Source: Mongoliitalea lutea (GTDB lineage: Bacteria > Bacteroidota > Bacteroidia > Cytophagales > Cyclobacteriaceae). Taken from it: a DNA stretch of 64,000 nucleotides. The DNA is taken from positions 1-64,000 of the forward strand of contig NZ_BMYF01000011.1 in NCBI RefSeq assembly GCF_014652135.1, given 5' to 3'. The position numbers and the translations under genes are program-made. The notes below the pieces were generated by a model. The model saw only the letters and a program-made list of their open reading frames with translations, was not told where the DNA came from and made no database searches. Of the stretch, positions 61,740-64,000 are shown piece by piece (position 1 is the first letter of the stretch; each line of letters starts with the position of its first letter).

Positions 61740-62222
61740 ATGAAGCCCAAGCAACTGGAAACACTGATCAAAGAACAGCATGCCGATGCCTACCGATGGG
61801 CAAGACAATGTTGCCATTTTCAGGATGCTAGAGCCCAAGATGTGTTGCAACAGGTATACCTGAAAATTCTGGAAGGGAAAGCGGTGTTTAATGGACATTC
61901 TTCTGTAAAAACCTGGCTTTTCTCCCTTATCCGATACACTGCATGGGAGCATAATCGAAAGGATATACCCATGCAAATGTTGGAAGATGGAATGGACATC
62001 GTTGCAGAAGAAATCGAAGAAACTCAATTGAATCATGAGCAATTGATGCTCCGGCTTCCCGCCCAACAACGGGAAGTGTTGACGCTGGTATTTTACCATG
62101 AACTTACTCTGGAAAAAGCAGCTGAGGTGATGGGATTGCACATTGGTACTGTGCGCACCCATTATGATCGAGCAAAGAAAAGTCTTAAAACATGGATTTT
62201 AGAAAAGAAAGCATATGAATAA
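61740..62222 (+). CDS. ECF-family RNA polymerase sigma factor
   Basis: 160 residues. Region 2 is seen in LIKEQHADAYRWARQCCH and VLQQVYLKILEG; region 4 in LPAQQREVLTLVFYHELTL and AAEVMGLHIGTVRTHYDRA (HTH). It directs transcription of an unknown set of genes. The next gene overlaps it by 8 bp and codes for a small membrane protein that may be its anti-sigma factor. Confidence 0.88.
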   Translation: MKPKQLETLIKEQHADAYRWARQCCHFQDARAQDVLQQVYLKILEGKAVFNGHSSVKTWLFSLIRYTAWEHNRKDIPMQMLEDGMDIVAEEIEETQLNHEQLMLRLPAQQREVLTLVFYHELTLEKAAEVMGLHIGTVRTHYDRAKKSLKTWILEKKAYE

Positions 62223-62547
62223 TCGCATCCTACCGGAAGATGATGAATTGAAGCGTTTTTTTTCGGAATGGAAGAAAAAAGACGAGGATTTGGTCATTCC
62301 CCATATCGACATCTGTCAACAGCATCGCTTGAATCCTTGGAAACTGTTCCCCTTTGGGATGGCAGCAGTACTTGTGATTGGGTTTTTCTTACTCAAACCT
62401 TCAACTATGGAAACTGGCTTGGAAAAAGACCTCATTATCATCCAATTAATCGAACATGCCAACCAAGAGCAAGAATTCATCATTGAGACGACTTCCACGC
62501 TTGATGTATGGGAAGCACCGAGTAGTTCCTTATTAACCGAATTTTAA
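62215..62547 (+). CDS. Single-span membrane protein, probable anti-sigma factor
   Basis: 110 residues. An N-terminal charged cytoplasmic part of about 43 residues (ELKRFFSEWKKKDEDLVIP) is followed by one membrane helix (44-60, LFPFGMAAVLVIGFFLL) and a 50-residue outer tail. This layout fits a small anti-sigma factor. No zinc-binding HxxxCxxC motif is present. The start overlaps the sigma factor gene by 8 bases. The role is inferred from position. Confidence 0.65.
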   Translation: MNNRILPEDDELKRFFSEWKKKDEDLVIPHIDICQQHRLNPWKLFPFGMAAVLVIGFFLLKPSTMETGLEKDLIIIQLIEHANQEQEFIIETTSTLDVWEAPSSSLLTEF

Positions 62548-62560
62548 AACAATCGAATCT

Positions 62561-63250
62561 ATGAAATATGTAATCGCGGTAGCCCTTTTTCTGATCATTG
62601 CTCAAAGCCATGCGCAGGATGTATTTAAAGAAAATCTGTATTCTGCAGATTTGGTGATGAGTAACCGCTCGCTCATTGGCCTGACAGATAAACAGGCCGA
62701 AAAGATCAAGGCAATTCATAGTTCGGAAGCGGGTAATTTTAGGAATTTAAAATGGGATTTGGATGATGCAAATGCCCAATTGAAAATTATGCTTGCAGCT
62801 ACCAAAGTGGATGAGGCTGCTGTAGAAAAACAGTTGGAGCGCATCCTAGCTCTAGAAAATCAGCTGAAAAAGAAGCAATTCAAAACGCTGGTAGCGATCA
62901 AAAATGAACTCACAGAAAGCCAGCAGGCTGAATTAAATATTCTTAACAAAGTACCGAAGTCTACAACAAGTATGCGTGGAGTTGTGGTGGAGGGTACCAA
63001 AAAATCTGCTGCTCAGACAAGAAAGAGTACGGTCTACATTTCATCAGCCAATGAAAATCAACCTTTATATGTCGTGCGTTTTGGAGGTAAAGAGAAGAAA
63101 GTTTCGTCTATTGAAGGTCTAGATCCAACCAATATCAATAGTGTCTCGGTTATCAAAGGCAGTTCGGCTTGGGAGCTTTATGGAGAAGAAGGAAAAAATG
63201 GAGTGGTGATTGTGGAGTTGAAAAAAGAAGCAAAATTTAACTTTGAATAA
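62561..63250 (+). CDS. Spy/CpxP-like periplasmic protein with plug-like C-terminus
   Basis: 229 residues. After the signal peptide (ending near IAQSHAQ) come helical segments like Spy/CpxP-type sensors (LTDKQAEKIKAIHSSEAG, LDDANAQLKIMLAATKVDE, LTESQQAELNIL). The C-terminus IEGLDPTNINSVSVIKGSSA then YGEEGKNGVVIVELKK looks like the end of a TonB plug domain (compare IESIEVLKDASATAIYGSRG in the SusC of this window). This pairing is unusual. It follows the sigma/anti-sigma pair by 13 bp, so it may sense envelope stress for that sigma factor. Confidence 0.72.
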   Translation: MKYVIAVALFLIIAQSHAQDVFKENLYSADLVMSNRSLIGLTDKQAEKIKAIHSSEAGNFRNLKWDLDDANAQLKIMLAATKVDEAAVEKQLERILALENQLKKKQFKTLVAIKNELTESQQAELNILNKVPKSTTSMRGVVVEGTKKSAAQTRKSTVYISSANENQPLYVVRFGGKEKKVSSIEGLDPTNINSVSVIKGSSAWELYGEEGKNGVVIVELKKEAKFNFE

Positions 63251-63280
63251 GGAGGCCACAAAGGCACGGAGGCACAAAGG
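63251..63280. repeat. Dispersed repeat-like fragment
   Basis: CACAAAGGCACGGAGGCACA: short internal repeats (CACAAAGG, GGCAC) of a type I have often seen between Bacteroidetes genes. The number of copies in this genome is unknown to me. Confidence 0.4.
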
Positions 63281-63376
63281 AATAAGGTATATTAAGTATC
63301 AACCCTCAATGGTCTTCACTAATAAATCTTTTGCGAAGCAATATGAAACAGCGAGATTTTATCAATGATATGATTA

Positions 63377-64000
63377 TCATTTTCTCAATAGTCTCTTTTC
63401 CACCATTTCCCTGTAATTATTGGCCAAAGGAACCGCATCCCCCTCAATCCAGACCTGATGCTTTTCCAGTTTCTCTATTGCATTGAGATTGACAACCCAA
63501 GATTTGTGAATCCTCATGAAGGTATCTGATGGGAGTATGGCAATCAATTCCTGCATGGTCATCCTCGTACTAAGACTCCCGGTTTTAGTGTGGATAAACA
63601 AGAGATTACCATCGGATTTGACATACTTAAGCTCGCTGATATTCACCCTGATCCAATCATAACTGTCTTTAAAGAAAACACTGGTCTCTTCCCCTTTTTT
63701 CCTCACAATTTCCTGATAAGCCCGGTTGAGTGAAGTCAGGAACCTTTCGAAAGAGAAGGGCTTCAATAGATAGTCCAAGGCCTGCAATTCATAGCCCTGA
63801 AGGGCAAACTCGGAATAGGCCGTCGTAAAAATAAAACTTTTACCAAATGGCTGAATGATCTTGGCCAGCTCAGTACCCTTTATTCCTGGCATATTGATAT
63901 CCAAAAATACCAGGTCGGGCTGATGGGAATAAATATACTCCAATCCTTCCTTTGGATCGGTAAAACTCTCGACCAATCGGATAAAAGGGACTTTATCCAC
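63377..64000 (-). CDS. LytTR-family response regulator, 5' end outside the window
   Basis: 207 codons visible; the gene runs off the right edge, so the first residues of the receiver domain are missing. Phospho-acceptor Asp is in LVFLDINMPG and the conserved Lys in DYLLKPFSFERF. The C-terminal LytTR DNA-binding domain spans about 105-205 (DSYDWIRVNISELKYVKSDG, FMRIHKSWVVNLNAI). It would be the partner of a histidine kinase beyond the window. The first visible codon (GTG) is not taken as the start. Confidence 0.88.
   Translation of the reverse strand: MDKVPFIRLVESFTDPKEGLEYIYSHQPDLVFLDINMPGIKGTELAKIIQPFGKSFIFTTAYSEFALQGYELQALDYLLKPFSFERFLTSLNRAYQEIVRKKGEETSVFFKDSYDWIRVNISELKYVKSDGNLLFIHTKTGSLSTRMTMQELIAILPSDTFMRIHKSWVVNLNAIEKLEKHQVWIEGDAVPLANNYREMVEKRLLRK

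Noticed and set aside
61683-62162. Minus-strand open frame of 159 codons
   Set aside because: It is the shadow of the ECF sigma factor gene, whose regions 2 and 4 are clear on the plus strand.
1-64000. rRNA, tRNA or phage genes
   Set aside because: None was noticed on reading. A covariance-model scan for tRNA and small RNAs would be needed to be certain.

Overview
The window reads as chromosomal DNA of a Bacteroidetes bacterium, most probably of the Cyclobacteriaceae (Algoriphagus-like). Reasons: a SusC/SusD pair, many short lipoprotein signal peptides, -7 promoter boxes of the TAnnTTTG type, a GTG-started glmM, DUF4221-like lipoproteins and RR-motif exported Gfo/Idh/MocA oxidoreductases. 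I saw no rRNA, tRNA, phage or plasmid replication genes. The taxon is inferred from gene content, not measured.

Layout. 1-1313: two coupled envelope genes on the minus strand, the first cut by the window edge. 1314-1922: non-coding, with repeat-like fragments. 1923-5115: a metallophosphoesterase and a TIG/Kelch lipoprotein. 5118-9886: an fbpABC ferric-iron transporter divergent from an OxyR whose two redox cysteines fall at positions 199 and 208. 9911-17574: an Omp85-like barrel, a quinone-oxidoreductase/MaoC fusion, an M20 dipeptidase, DsbD and an alanine racemase. 17575-19924: a dense array of nine three-hairpin repeat clusters around an IS200/RAYT-type transposase. 19925-23703: mazG, a small Cys-rich membrane protein, glmM and a cysteine desulfurase. 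23895-28380: an apparently duplicated cassette of DUF4221-like lipoprotein plus AAA_14/DUF4143 ATPase. Each ATPase is preceded by a 33-bp-periodic array of 20-bp palindromes. The second ATPase is only a short remnant, and a small secreted four-cysteine peptide lies between the two cassettes.

28384-61543 is one large uronic-acid utilisation region. SusC/SusD import oligosaccharides. GH88, a PL38-like lyase, a beta-helix protein, an uncharacterised 641-residue exported protein, a DUF4861 protein and an acetylesterase are its candidate depolymerising enzymes. Inside the cell, UxaC-UxaB-UxaA (galacturonate branch), an SDR-type fructuronate reductase plus UxuA (glucuronate branch) and KduI-KduD (unsaturated uronates) converge on KDG. 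KdgK and Eda then split KDG. A TRAP transporter is encoded with kdgK-eda. Two LacI-family regulators are present, and nine LacI-type operator-like sites (core near AATCGATTGC) sit in front of most transcription units. A second module of two exported Gfo/Idh/MocA dehydrogenases and a double-DUF1080 lipoprotein has one of these sites too.

61740-63250 is an ECF sigma factor operon with a membrane protein and a Spy/CpxP-like protein carrying a plug-like tail. The window ends in a LytTR response regulator cut by the edge.
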